The notes under the pieces are model-generated. The model saw only the letters and a list, made by a program, of their open reading frames with translations, ran no database searches and had not been told where the DNA came from. From Kribbella sindirgiensis (GTDB taxonomy: Bacteria > Actinomycetota > Actinomycetes > Propionibacteriales > Kribbellaceae), in contig NZ_SJKA01000004.1 in NCBI RefSeq assembly GCF_004331435.1, forward strand, positions 496,001-560,000: 64,000 bases of DNA. The letters are read 5' to 3'. How positions within the stretch are numbered: the stretch's first letter is position 1; the number at the start of each line of letters is the position of its first letter. A program made the position numbers and the translations under genes. Positions 31,686-42,486 of the stretch are shown one piece after another.

Positions 31686-33067
31686 TTCTGCTCCGCGGCG
31701 AGCATCTTGTCCGCGTCCGCCTGCGCCTTGGCGAGCAGCGCGTCCACGTTCGCGTCGCGCTTGGTGAGCACGGACTGCACCACGGTGTCGAGGATCGTGT
31801 ACAGCTTCTGGGCGCCGACCGGCGGCTCAGGCTTCAGCGTGAGCTTCGGCGTACCGTCCAGCCACGGCTTGAAGTGCCCGAGCTCGACGTTTACGTAAGG
31901 CTTGATCGCCGCATTGATCTTGTCCTGCTGGGCGGTGCTGAACATCGGCAGCGTCGGCACGCCGACCGCCGCCTTCGGGTCCTTCGCCAGCTCCTTCGCT
32001 CGCTCGGCCGCGACCGCCGGCTCGTACTGCGCCTCGGCCTGGGCGAACAGCAACCACTGCACCGCGGCGTCGACCTTCTCCTTCGGGACCGACGCCGGCA
32101 CCATGAAGACTTCCGCGCCGCCGAGGGTCGCGTTGCCCCCGGCCTGCGGCAGCGATGTGACGCCGTAGTCCGCGGTGTCCTTCATCGCGAACTTCGTCTT
32201 GGCCAGCTTGTACGTTCCCGGCGTACCCATGAACATCCCGATCTGGCCGGCCGCGAACTGCTTGACCACGTCGTCCTGGTCCGTCAGCTGGTTCTGGCCC
32301 ATCGAGTTGTCCGTCCAGCGCATCGCCTTCAGCAACTCGAGCGACTTCTTCGTCGACGCGTCGTTGACCGCGGCAACGAACTTGCCGCCTTGCTCGGTCT
32401 CCATCGAACCGCCGTGGGCGTAGGTCAGCATGGTCAGCTGCCAGCCGCCGGTGTTGCCCTTGGACTCGTGGACGAACCCGGCCTTGCCTGTCTTCGCGCT
32501 GATCTGCTTCGCGGCCGCGCGAACCTCGTCCCAGGTCGCCGGCGGCCTGTCCGGGTCGAGACCGGCCTGCGTGAACAGCTTCCGGTTGTACACGAGACCT
32601 TGCGCGAACGGCGCCTGCGGGATGCCGTACACCTGACCGGCACTGTCGCTCAACGGCTGCAGAACCTGCGGGTTGAACTCCTGGTAGTGCGTCCACTGCT
32701 TCAGCTGATCGGTGATCGGCTGGACATGCTTGCGGGCGATCAGACCCTGCGGCTCCGTCAGCGGAACCTGGATGACGTCCTCGATCGTCTTGCCGGCCAG
32801 CTTCGCCGAGAACGTCAGCGGGTCCCAGCGGTTCTCGGTGCCTTCGACCGTGATGCCCGGGTTCTTCGCCTGGAAGTCCTGCACGAGTCGCTTGAACTGC
32901 GCCAGCGCGGCGGTGTCCGTCGGCGCCGGCATCCCCTGTACCCGCAGTACGACGTCGCTGCCGCTCTGGGTGTCGTTCTTCGCGGGCGTGAGGCCCGCGC
33001 ATCCGGTCAGCGCAAGCCCGGTCGCGGCCGCCACCAGGGCAGCACGAACACGCATGGGTGTAGCCAT
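31682..33067 (-). CDS. Sugar-binding lipoprotein (SBP_bac_1 family)
   Basis: A 461-aa extracytoplasmic binding protein for a CUT1-type importer. The N-terminus has a lipobox (LALTGCAG). Family features are RLVQDFQAKNPGITVE, YGIPQAP, LVYNRKLFTQAGLD and PATWDEVRAAAKQI. The start has CTGGAG upstream. It is the first structural gene after lacI (69 bases) and heads a run of five ATGA-coupled genes. Confidence 0.93.
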   Translation of the reverse strand: MATPMRVRAALVAAATGLALTGCAGLTPAKNDTQSGSDVVLRVQGMPAPTDTAALAQFKRLVQDFQAKNPGITVEGTENRWDPLTFSAKLAGKTIEDVIQVPLTEPQGLIARKHVQPITDQLKQWTHYQEFNPQVLQPLSDSAGQVYGIPQAPFAQGLVYNRKLFTQAGLDPDRPPATWDEVRAAAKQISAKTGKAGFVHESKGNTGGWQLTMLTYAHGGSMETEQGGKFVAAVNDASTKKSLELLKAMRWTDNSMGQNQLTDQDDVVKQFAAGQIGMFMGTPGTYKLAKTKFAMKDTADYGVTSLPQAGGNATLGGAEVFMVPASVPKEKVDAAVQWLLFAQAEAQYEPAVAAERAKELAKDPKAAVGVPTLPMFSTAQQDKINAAIKPYVNVELGHFKPWLDGTPKLTLKPEPPVGAQKLYTILDTVVQSVLTKRDANVDALLAKAQADADKMLAAEQK

Positions 33068-33136
33068 TGAATGTCTCCAGGAGGGATCGGTACGGCGGGG
33101 CGGCTCGCCGTACTGCGGTGTGGGTGGTGCTGTGAC

Positions 33137-34111
33137 TCAGGCGCTGTGCGGCGCCCGGCCCGTGGAGGCGCGGGGAATCAGGCGCGAACCGACCTCGACG
33201 ATCTGCGGGGCCGCGCCGTTGATGGTCTCGACGATCAGATCGGCGGCATGGGTGGCCACCGTCTGCGGCGAGATCCGGATCGTGGTGAGTGCCGGGATCG
33301 ACATCGCGGCCAGCAGCGTGTCGTCGATACCGATCACGCTGACCTGGCCCGGCACGTCGACCCCGGAGTGGGCGAGTTGATGAAGGACGCCGATCGCGAC
33401 CAGGTCGTTGTGCGCGAGGATCGCGGTCGCGCCGTTCGCGACGGCCAGCATCGCCGCGTGCAGGCCGGTCTCGAACCGCGGCTCGTACGGACCGAGCTCG
33501 ACAACCGCGAGGCCCTGCGCGTCGAAGGATTCTCTTATCGACTTGCCCCGCAGGTGTTCCGGGCGGGAGCAGTTCACGAAGACACAGCCGGCGTGCCCGA
33601 GCGCCCGGAGGTGCTCCGCGGCCTGGTTGATCCCCGGCGTGAGCGAGATGTGCAGCTCGGGGATGCCTTCGACCTGCCGGTTGACCAGCACGAGCGGGAT
33701 CTCCTGGGCCAGCTCCTGGAGCCGGCCGTCGGACAAGGTCGATGCCCAGAGCACCAGTCCGTCGACCTTCTTCACGATCGCTTCGATCGTCTCCAGCTCG
33801 TCGGCTTCGCGCTCGTCGCAGTCGGCGACCAGCAGCGTGTAGCCGTGGTTGCGGGCGCGGGCCTGCATCGCCTTCACGATCGGCGGGAAGAACGGGTTCG
33901 CGATGTCGGGAACGACCAGCCCGAGGGACTCGGTCCGGCCGCTGCGCAGCGTCCGGGCCGCCGGATCGGGCCGGTACCCGAGCTGCTTGGCTGCATCGGT
34001 AACCCGCTGCCGGGTCGCCTCCTGCACCTGGTCGGGTGCGGTGAAGACCCGGGACACCGTCGACGGGGAGACCCCCGCCAGCTGTGCGACTTCCCTGACC
34101 GTGGCGGCCAT
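33137..34111 (-). CDS. LacI-family repressor of the sugar locus
   Basis: A 324-aa regulator. The start at 34111 (GGAG eight bases upstream) gives a direct N-terminal HTH: TVREVAQLAGVSPSTVSRVF, then the hinge LGYRPDPAARTLRSGRT and a periplasmic-binding-like sensor domain (LVVPDIANPFFPPIV, VIGIDDTLLA). It is upstream of the importer genes on the same strand and divergent from the dehydratase gene; candidate operators lie in the gap. Confidence 0.93.
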   Translation of the reverse strand: MAATVREVAQLAGVSPSTVSRVFTAPDQVQEATRQRVTDAAKQLGYRPDPAARTLRSGRTESLGLVVPDIANPFFPPIVKAMQARARNHGYTLLVADCDEREADELETIEAIVKKVDGLVLWASTLSDGRLQELAQEIPLVLVNRQVEGIPELHISLTPGINQAAEHLRALGHAGCVFVNCSRPEHLRGKSIRESFDAQGLAVVELGPYEPRFETGLHAAMLAVANGATAILAHNDLVAIGVLHQLAHSGVDVPGQVSVIGIDDTLLAAMSIPALTTIRISPQTVATHAADLIVETINGAAPQIVEVGSRLIPRASTGRAPHSA

Positions 34112-34142
34112 GCGCGGATCTCCGATCGTCCGGGGCTGGTGC

Positions 34143-34157
34143 TGAAACATGTTTGCA
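34143..34157. promoter_or_regulatory. Candidate LacI-family operator
   Basis: The sequence TGAAACATGTTTGCA is a near-palindrome between lacI and the divergent dehydratase gene. The half-site recurs as gtttcag at 34184-34190 and ctgaaac at 34242-34248, so three related boxes flank both promoters. Confidence 0.5.
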
Positions 34158-34262
34158 ATCGATCCCGAACGTGTCAACAGGTCGTTTCAGATGGATCTCG
34201 ACACCGCTTGGTTTACCCGCTAGCTTCGAATGACAACGTTCCTGAAACAGATCAGAGGGCAG

Positions 34263-35400
34263 ATGAAGATCACGGGCTGGGAAGTACTCACGCTCCCCGA
34301 CCGGGGCGACGCGATGATGCTCGTCGCGGTCGACACCGACGAGGGCATCCACGGCATCGGCGAGGTCGGGCTGCGCTCCCGGCAGCGGGCCGTGGCCGGC
34401 GCCCTGGAGCATCTGGGTCCGCTCGTCCTCGGCGAAGACCCGTTGCGGACCGAGCATCTGTGGCAGTCGATGTTCCGCTCCGGTTTCTACCCGGCCGACC
34501 GTGTCGTCGCGTCCGCGATCGCAGCCATCGACGTCGCACTGTGGGACATCCGCGGCAAGGCGTACGGCGTACCCGTGCATCAACTGCTCGGCGGGCCGAC
34601 GCGTGACTACGTGCCCTGCTACGTTCACCTCGGCGACGGGATGGCGGACCGGCCGCGGTTCCTGGAACAGGCCCGGACGCTGGCGGCCGATGGTTGGACA
34701 CCTACGGTTCTCGGTACCCCACGACGGGGACGTGCTGGACGAACGCCGTACGCTGCGGGACGGGATCGAGCTGTTCCACGAGGTCCGCGACGTCGTCGGC
34801 GACTCGGTCGAACTGATCCTCGACGTCCACACCCGGCTCGACCCGCCGGAGGCCGTCACGTTGTGCCGCGAGATCGAGTCCGCCCGCCCGTACTTCGTCG
34901 AGGACGCCCTCCGCGCCGAACACCCCGACAGCTACCGGATGCTCCGCGCCCGCACCGGCGTACCACTGGCGGCCGGCGAACAGTTCGCCTCCAAGTGGGA
35001 GTTCGCCCCGCTGATCGAGAACGACCTGATCGACTACGCCCGCGTGGACATCGCGATCGCCGCGGGCCTCACCGAAGCCCGGAAGATCACCGCCGCCTGC
35101 GAAACCCACCACGTCAAACTCGCGACCCACAACCCTCTGGGCCCGGTCACCGCCGCATCATCCCTGCACCTGAACCTCACCACTGCGATCCCCGCCATCC
35201 AGGAACACCAGTCAGACCCCGACCCCGACCTGGCGTCGTACTTCACCGTGCGCCCCACCGTCGTTCCCGGCCGGGTCCTCCCCTCCAACACCCCCGGCCT
35301 AGGCGTAGACATCGACCGCCCCCGAGCCCGAGCCCACCAGGCCCACCCCCGCCCCCTCCCCACCCTCCATCGTCCCGACGGCTCCTACACCAACTGGTGA
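34263..35400 (+). pseudogene. Enolase-superfamily sugar-acid dehydratase, split by a frameshift
   Basis: Two frames encode one mandelate racemase/galactonate dehydratase-like protein. Frame 1 starts at ATG 34263 (MKITGWEVLTL) and runs to LAADGW near 34697. Homology resumes one frame over at HLRFSVPHDGD (34699 on) and ends TNW at 35400. One extra base, or two missing, near 34698 explains the break. The second half keeps metal-ligand blocks LILDVHTRLD, FVEDALR and AAGEQFASKWEF, and the later HNPLGPV. Divergent from lacI, it probably dehydrated an aldonic or uronic acid derived from the imported sugar. Sequencing error is possible. Confidence 0.8.
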
Positions 35401-35457
35401 CCCCACGGTGCGGGAAGATCGCGGGTCAGCGGGCTGCACAGACCTGAGGAGAGCCAG

Positions 35458-35691
35458 ATGGCCGACGAGATCAGCGACGAAGAGACCCGGGCTCGCCTGG
35501 GTGACGCCCGGGATCCCAGGGAGGCCGCAGGCCTGGTCGACAAGTTCACCGGCTCCGGCTTCCAGGCCCCCGCCGGCAGCCTCCACGAGAACTACCAGCA
35601 ACTCAAAGACGCCGGAGTCGACGACAAAACCCTCGCCGCCGTCATCCGCGGCAAGGAAGCCAAGGCCGCCGACAAGGGCCCGGCCAAGTAG
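35458..35691 (+). CDS. Small charged hypothetical protein
   Basis: A 77-aa protein with a clear GAGGAG ribosome site ahead of its ATG. It is rich in Ala, Asp, Glu and Lys, with no Cys, signal peptide or membrane helix. The middle (FTGSGFQAPAGSLHENYQQLKDAGVDDKTLA) suggests a small helical fold. Not recognised as a named family. Confidence 0.65.
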   Translation: MADEISDEETRARLGDARDPREAAGLVDKFTGSGFQAPAGSLHENYQQLKDAGVDDKTLAAVIRGKEAKAADKGPAK

Positions 35692-35716
35692 CACGCAGGC
35701 TCATCGCCGCGGCGGC

Positions 35717-36328
35717 TCAGCGACGGAGGTCCTGAGCCGGTCGCGGCGCGACCTTCGCGGCGTGACGACCGAACTGGGCCGCCGTCAACGGCCGTGACGT
35801 TGCCAACGGCACCTGACCGGCGAAGGCATGTGCGATGGCGCGATTGGCGTCGAGTTCGGCTTGGCGCTGAGCGTGGTTCTGTCTCAGGCTGGGCATGCGA
35901 TCGCCGAACGCGTTGAGGCCCGGCTGACGGTCGTGCAGGTTTCGATTGAGCCGAGCGCAGGTGTGTTCGTAGATGTTGCCGGACCCCTGCCGCGGCTTGA
36001 CAGCCAACAACTCCCGCCGGGGCTGCCCGCCGGGCCCAGCGGGCGGCATCTCCCGAAACACGAGCCGATAGTCAGCCTTCTGCTGCGGATCGGACTGCAG
36101 ATACGCAGTCACACAGTCACGCAAATCCCCCTTCCCAGCCTCATACCCCAACGCATGCCGCCCATCGGTCACCCCTTCAGCCAGGGCGCCGATCTGCTTC
36201 AGCACCTGGCGATGCAGATGACCGGCCGACCCCCGCGGGTCCTTCTCCGCGGCCGCTGCAAGGCGCATCAGGTCGACCGCGAACTCCTTGCCAAGAACAA
36301 CCTCGTACAGCGGTACGTCCCCGCTCAT
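35717..36328 (-). CDS. RelE/ParE-like putative toxin
   Basis: A 203-aa protein encoded directly after an antitoxin-like gene, overlapping it by 4 bases (ATGA). The central part has the order expected of a RelE-like fold: a small domain with GKGDLRDCVTAYL, then ADYRLVFREMP and RELLAVKPR. A C-terminal extension of about 80 residues, rich in Arg and His, is unusual. Toxin activity is inferred from context and limited motif likeness. Confidence 0.55.
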   Translation of the reverse strand: MSGDVPLYEVVLGKEFAVDLMRLAAAAEKDPRGSAGHLHRQVLKQIGALAEGVTDGRHALGYEAGKGDLRDCVTAYLQSDPQQKADYRLVFREMPPAGPGGQPRRELLAVKPRQGSGNIYEHTCARLNRNLHDRQPGLNAFGDRMPSLRQNHAQRQAELDANRAIAHAFAGQVPLATSRPLTAAQFGRHAAKVAPRPAQDLRR

Positions 36329-36867
36329 GGCGAGTCGTCTTCTCGCCGCGCGCGCTCCGCCTCCTCACGCTCCTCCTGGCGGATCTCCTCGAGGACCTGC
36401 TGGCTGTACGGCCCCATCATCTCGGCGATCTGGTCGATGGTCATGGGGCGGCTGTCCGGGAGGGGTTCGGTCGCGTAGACGCGGCGCGTCGGATCGTCGA
36501 TCGTCCCGGCCGGGGGCTCGTCGTCGCCGCGCAGCTGGCGGTACTGCGACGTCGACATGATCACGGCCTCCGGCTCGCCGCCGTCACCCCACAGCACCGG
36601 CACGAACGACCCGTCCCGGATCGCAGCCACCATCCCCGCAAGCTCCGCCGCCACGGTCTCCACCGCAACCACCCCACCCCGACGCGGAAACTTCGACTCG
36701 CCGCCAAGATCCTCGAACTGGTCGTACGTCAGCACCACAGCCTCCGGCACCCCACCGTCACCGAAGCTGAACGCCATCCCCCGCCCACGCCGAAACCGGT
36801 TCAGCACCCCGGCAACATCCCGCCGTACATCCTCAACCGACCGAACCGCAGAACCCTCAGTAGCCAT
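36325..36867 (-). CDS. Phd/YefM-like antitoxin with duplicated motif
   Basis: A 180-aa acidic protein containing the same block twice: FGDGGVPEAVVLTYDQFEDL at about residues 35-54 and WGDGGEPEAVIMSTSQYRQL at about 93-112. Each resembles the beta-strand and helix of a Phd/YefM antitoxin (x-P-x-A-V-x-x-S/T-x-x-x-Y/F-x-x-L). The C-terminal 65 residues, ending in a Glu/Arg-rich helix, would wrap the toxin. First gene of the pair. Confidence 0.6.
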   Translation of the reverse strand: MATEGSAVRSVEDVRRDVAGVLNRFRRGRGMAFSFGDGGVPEAVVLTYDQFEDLGGESKFPRRGGVVAVETVAAELAGMVAAIRDGSFVPVLWGDGGEPEAVIMSTSQYRQLRGDDEPPAGTIDDPTRRVYATEPLPDSRPMTIDQIAEMMGPYSQQVLEEIRQEEREEAERARREDDSP

Positions 36868-37021
36868 ACCCCGACACTACGACGCCCACGACACCCAAAC
36901 CCCACCTATCCACAGCCCCCGCCGACGCTTGCAGGAAGCTGCAGAGCTGTGGATATCCGGATCGGCGAACACCCTCCGTGTGCGAGGCTTAACTCGTCAG
37001 CACCAAAGAACGGAGCCCTTC

Positions 37022-37588
37022 ATGCCGCGCCGACCGGCCCTCGGACCCACCACCGCAGCCCTCTGCGCCCTCCTCGCGCTGACCGCCTGCGAGGGCTCGC
37101 CGGAAGCCGGCCGGCCCAATACAAGCCCGACCTCTCCACCAGCCAGCACCGCCAGCACCCCAGTCGACGAATCCAAGGCAGCCGGCGACGCGGCGGTCAC
37201 TGCCTACCGTCGGTACATCGCCGTGATCAGCACGATGACGGCAAGCGGTGGTACGGCGGTACAGGACTTGCCGAAGGTTGCGTCCGGAGTCGAGCTCGCC
37301 AAGTCGCAGATCCAAGCCGAGAGGTACCGGGGCGAGAAGATCAAGACGATCGGGGACATCGAGATCATTTGGGCCAAGGCGGTGAAGACGGGCCCCCCAG
37401 GCGCCACCATCACGACCGCCTCCGTCCAGGCCTGCTACGACACGTCCAAGTCTCGAGCCGTCGACTCGAGCGGTAAGACCGTCCGGGTGCCGGGGACGCC
37501 GACTCGCTGGCTCGACAATCGCGACCTACAACTGATCGGCGGAGTCTGGAAGGTCGTCAAAGGCATGAACCAGGGCGCATCATGCTGA
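37022..37588 (+). CDS. Hypothetical lipoprotein
   Basis: A 188-aa protein with an export signal and lipobox (LLALTACEG), a Ser/Thr/Pro linker, then a domain with AAVTAYRRYIAVISTM, VQACYDTSKSRAVDSSGK and WLDNRDLQLIGGVWKVVKG. The last part resembles surface lipoproteins with an NTF2-like fold common in actinobacteria. It overlaps the next gene by 7 bases. Confidence 0.78.
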   Translation: MPRRPALGPTTAALCALLALTACEGSPEAGRPNTSPTSPPASTASTPVDESKAAGDAAVTAYRRYIAVISTMTASGGTAVQDLPKVASGVELAKSQIQAERYRGEKIKTIGDIEIIWAKAVKTGPPGATITTASVQACYDTSKSRAVDSSGKTVRVPGTPTRWLDNRDLQLIGGVWKVVKGMNQGASC

Positions 37589-38601
37589 CTTCCTCGCTCT
37601 TGGCGCTCAGCCTCCTCGTCGGCGCTCCGCTCGCTCCCCATACGCCTTCTGTACCGCCGACGTCGATACCGTCCGTTCCTGAGTGCGACAGGGATCCCGT
37701 GACCGGCAAATGCCTGCTGCGCGTCGGCGACGACGGGAACCCACCCAAGACGTCCGTCGAGAAGACGCCTGGGAGCAAGAAGCCCGGTGGGTCTGCGTGT
37801 GTGTTCGAAGGGCAGGTTGTGCCGTGCCGAACGGAGAACGGGTTCTTTGATGCGGCGTCGCACTGCTACCTGACGCTGGCGCCCGGGCCGCTGCCTACGA
37901 TTACGCAGAGCGCCGACCGGCCACCCGGTACGAAGTACTACTGGTGCTGGGTGATTCTCGATGTTGTCGACGGTAAGCCGGAAGGCATCGAGCGATTCGA
38001 GCCGGTGATCCGGGAGCCCGGCGAGACGCGGACGATCGATCCGCGAGTCGCCGCTCAGCAGGTAGTGAAGACGATGAACTTCGTGGCGCCGCAGCTGCGG
38101 GTCTCGCCGTATGTGCAGAGCGCCAACCGCGTCGGTATCGTCAACGTGCCGGTCTGGATGTGGGTTACCGATCCGGGGCCGACAACAACTGGACCGCAGA
38201 CGAAGACCGCGGTGCTCGGTGGTGTCTCCATCACAGCGACCGGGACCGTCGACCGCATCGAGTGGTCCATGGGCGAGGGCGAGACCGTGACTTGCAAGGG
38301 CGCCGGCACCCCGTTCACCAAGGCGATGGCAACGGGCAGGTCGCTCAAGGACATGCCTTCCTCACCGACCTGCGGCTTCAAGTACAGCAAGACCTCTCAG
38401 TGCGAGAAGTCCGGCAAGTACAACGTCACAGCAACGGCGTACTGGATCGTCCACTGGACCGGCGGCGGCATGCAGGGCGACATCCCGCTCGACTTCAGCC
38501 GCTCCATCCCCCTTCAGATAACCGACCTCCGCCCAGTCCTCGTCGACCCGGACGGCGGCTCGGCGTCGCCGTCGGTTCGACCGCGCGCCTGCAGCAGTTG
38601 A
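37582..38601 (+). CDS. Hypothetical secreted protein, coupled to the upstream lipoprotein
   Basis: A 339-aa protein whose ATG lies inside the end of the lipoprotein gene. It has a signal peptide (LLALSLLVGAPLAP), a Pro/Lys-rich linker, several Cys (PECDRDPVTGKC, SACVFEGQVVPC) and a C-terminal domain with SITATGTVDRIEWSMGEGETV, reminiscent of PKD/Ig-like folds. Actinobacteria often carry such lipoprotein/secreted pairs; the function is unknown. Confidence 0.78.
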   Translation: MLTSSLLALSLLVGAPLAPHTPSVPPTSIPSVPECDRDPVTGKCLLRVGDDGNPPKTSVEKTPGSKKPGGSACVFEGQVVPCRTENGFFDAASHCYLTLAPGPLPTITQSADRPPGTKYYWCWVILDVVDGKPEGIERFEPVIREPGETRTIDPRVAAQQVVKTMNFVAPQLRVSPYVQSANRVGIVNVPVWMWVTDPGPTTTGPQTKTAVLGGVSITATGTVDRIEWSMGEGETVTCKGAGTPFTKAMATGRSLKDMPSSPTCGFKYSKTSQCEKSGKYNVTATAYWIVHWTGGGMQGDIPLDFSRSIPLQITDLRPVLVDPDGGSASPSVRPRACSS

Positions 38602-38604
38602 CGC

Positions 38605-38635
38605 GAGAAGACCGGCCCCTGAACGGAGCCGGTCT
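38605..38635. terminator. Bidirectional terminator hairpin
   Basis: A 10-bp stem (gaagaccggc at 38605-38614 against 38626-38635) with an 11-base loop begins three bases after the stop of the plus-strand secreted-protein gene and lies 24 bases beyond the katG stop on the minus strand. It can serve both converging units. Confidence 0.78.
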
Positions 38636-38658
38636 TCTGTCACGCCTTGCGGTGTGGG

Positions 38659-41336
<2,678 letters not shown>

Positions 41337-41343
41337 GCCCCAG

Positions 41344-41372
41344 AGTCTTCCGCGTTTTCTGGAATGAGTCAA
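41344..41372 (-). promoter_or_regulatory. furA-katG promoter with FurA box
   Basis: On the minus strand TTGACTCATTCCAGAAAA (41372-41355) matches the conserved box known upstream of actinobacterial furA/catalase regulator genes. It contains the -35 hexamer TTGACT; AAGACT at 41349-41344 is the -10 after a 17-base spacer. FurA binding here would give autoregulation. Confidence 0.8.
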
Positions 41373-41403
41373 GAATAGCTGACGCGATTCTCAACCTGAG
41401 ACA

Positions 41404-42372
41404 TCAGCGGGCCAAGTAGCGCCGTACGTCCTGGGCGACCTGAACCCGGCTCTCCATCCCGTACTTGCGCAGGATCACTCCGAGGTGCGTCTTCACCGTC
41501 GGCAGGCGTACGCCGAGTTCGGCCGCGAGGGCTTCGTTGTCGAGACCCTGGACCAGGAGCAGCGCGACTCGCTGCTGCGCCTCGGTCAGCGACAGGAACC
41601 GTCGCTCCGGCCCTTCGTCGGCCTCGAGCATCATCTCGATCAGCTCCGACTGCGTCTGCTCGGCGGTCCGGATGATGCCGTCGAGATAGCCGTGCAACGG
41701 TTCCGCCGCGGCGGCCGGTTCGTCGAGCGCCTGGCCCGCGAGTCCGCGCAGAACCGCGATCCGGTTGGAGAGGTACTCCATCACGTGATCGGAGGTGAGC
41801 AGGTTCGGCGTATCGTCGCCGGCCGGCAGGAGCCGGAGCGCCTCCCGGTCCTCGACCTCCCTCGTCAGCACCTGGGCGAGCGCACCGGCGAGCCACTCGA
41901 GCGCACGGACCGCGTTGTCGTCGTACACCCCGGGCGTGTAACTGTACGTCGCCATCATCCCGAACAGGTGTTCGGGACCGTCTTTGGTACGCCGGAACAT
42001 CGGCACGATCACGCCGTCCTCGGACTGCCGGTTCACGTCTCCGCACGGGATCCCCGCATTGAGCGTCGCGCCGTTGTCGTACCCGAACCGGTACGTCTGC
42101 CGCATCCTCAGCAACCACGCCGTCGGCCCGCTCGGCCCGAACGTGTGGCTCGACGGGTCGTCGTACTTGCCGTCCTCGTACCCGTACGGGTACCGCACCC
42201 GATCCGATCCCTGCAGGAACCCCACGAAGAACGTGTCCATCGGCGCCACCTTCGCCACCACCCCGCGCACGTAGTCGTAGAGCGCGTAGTGATTGCCCCG
42301 CGGCAGCGCCTGCATCTTGTGATACGCCTCCCGCAGGACCAGCGCCGTACCAGCATCAACTCTCAACACCAC
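41404..42372 (-). CDS. GAF-domain LuxR-type transcriptional regulator (paralogue 2)
   Basis: A 322-aa paralogue of the protein at 21630-22613. Shared stretches run from VLREAYHKM through FFVGFLQGSDRVRYPYGYEDG and GVIVPMFRRT in the GAF-like sensor to the C-terminal HTH (LTEAQQRVALLLVQGLDNEALAAELGVRLPTVKTHL). The GTG start is at 42372. It lies 67 bases upstream of furA on the same strand, so read-through into furA-katG is possible. Confidence 0.85.
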   Translation of the reverse strand: MVLRVDAGTALVLREAYHKMQALPRGNHYALYDYVRGVVAKVAPMDTFFVGFLQGSDRVRYPYGYEDGKYDDPSSHTFGPSGPTAWLLRMRQTYRFGYDNGATLNAGIPCGDVNRQSEDGVIVPMFRRTKDGPEHLFGMMATYSYTPGVYDDNAVRALEWLAGALAQVLTREVEDREALRLLPAGDDTPNLLTSDHVMEYLSNRIAVLRGLAGQALDEPAAAAEPLHGYLDGIIRTAEQTQSELIEMMLEADEGPERRFLSLTEAQQRVALLLVQGLDNEALAAELGVRLPTVKTHLGVILRKYGMESRVQVAQDVRRYLAR

Positions 42373-42486
42373 AAAGCCGCTCCCCCCTGCCAGTCCTCAC
42401 TATCGCAAGGTCGAGGCGCGGCCGCGCACGCACCGGAGTGTCAGGACGACCCTCACCTCCGGTTCGTGCCGGGGCGACCGCATCAA

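Noticed and set aside
34690..34710. Programmed ribosomal frameshift in the dehydratase gene
   Set aside because: No slippery heptamer or stimulating structure is evident; a mutation or sequencing error is simpler.
31827..34859. A 1010-codon minus-strand frame spanning the sugar-binding protein, lacI and dehydratase genes
   Set aside because: It crosses three recognised genes in other frames and has no coherent domain.
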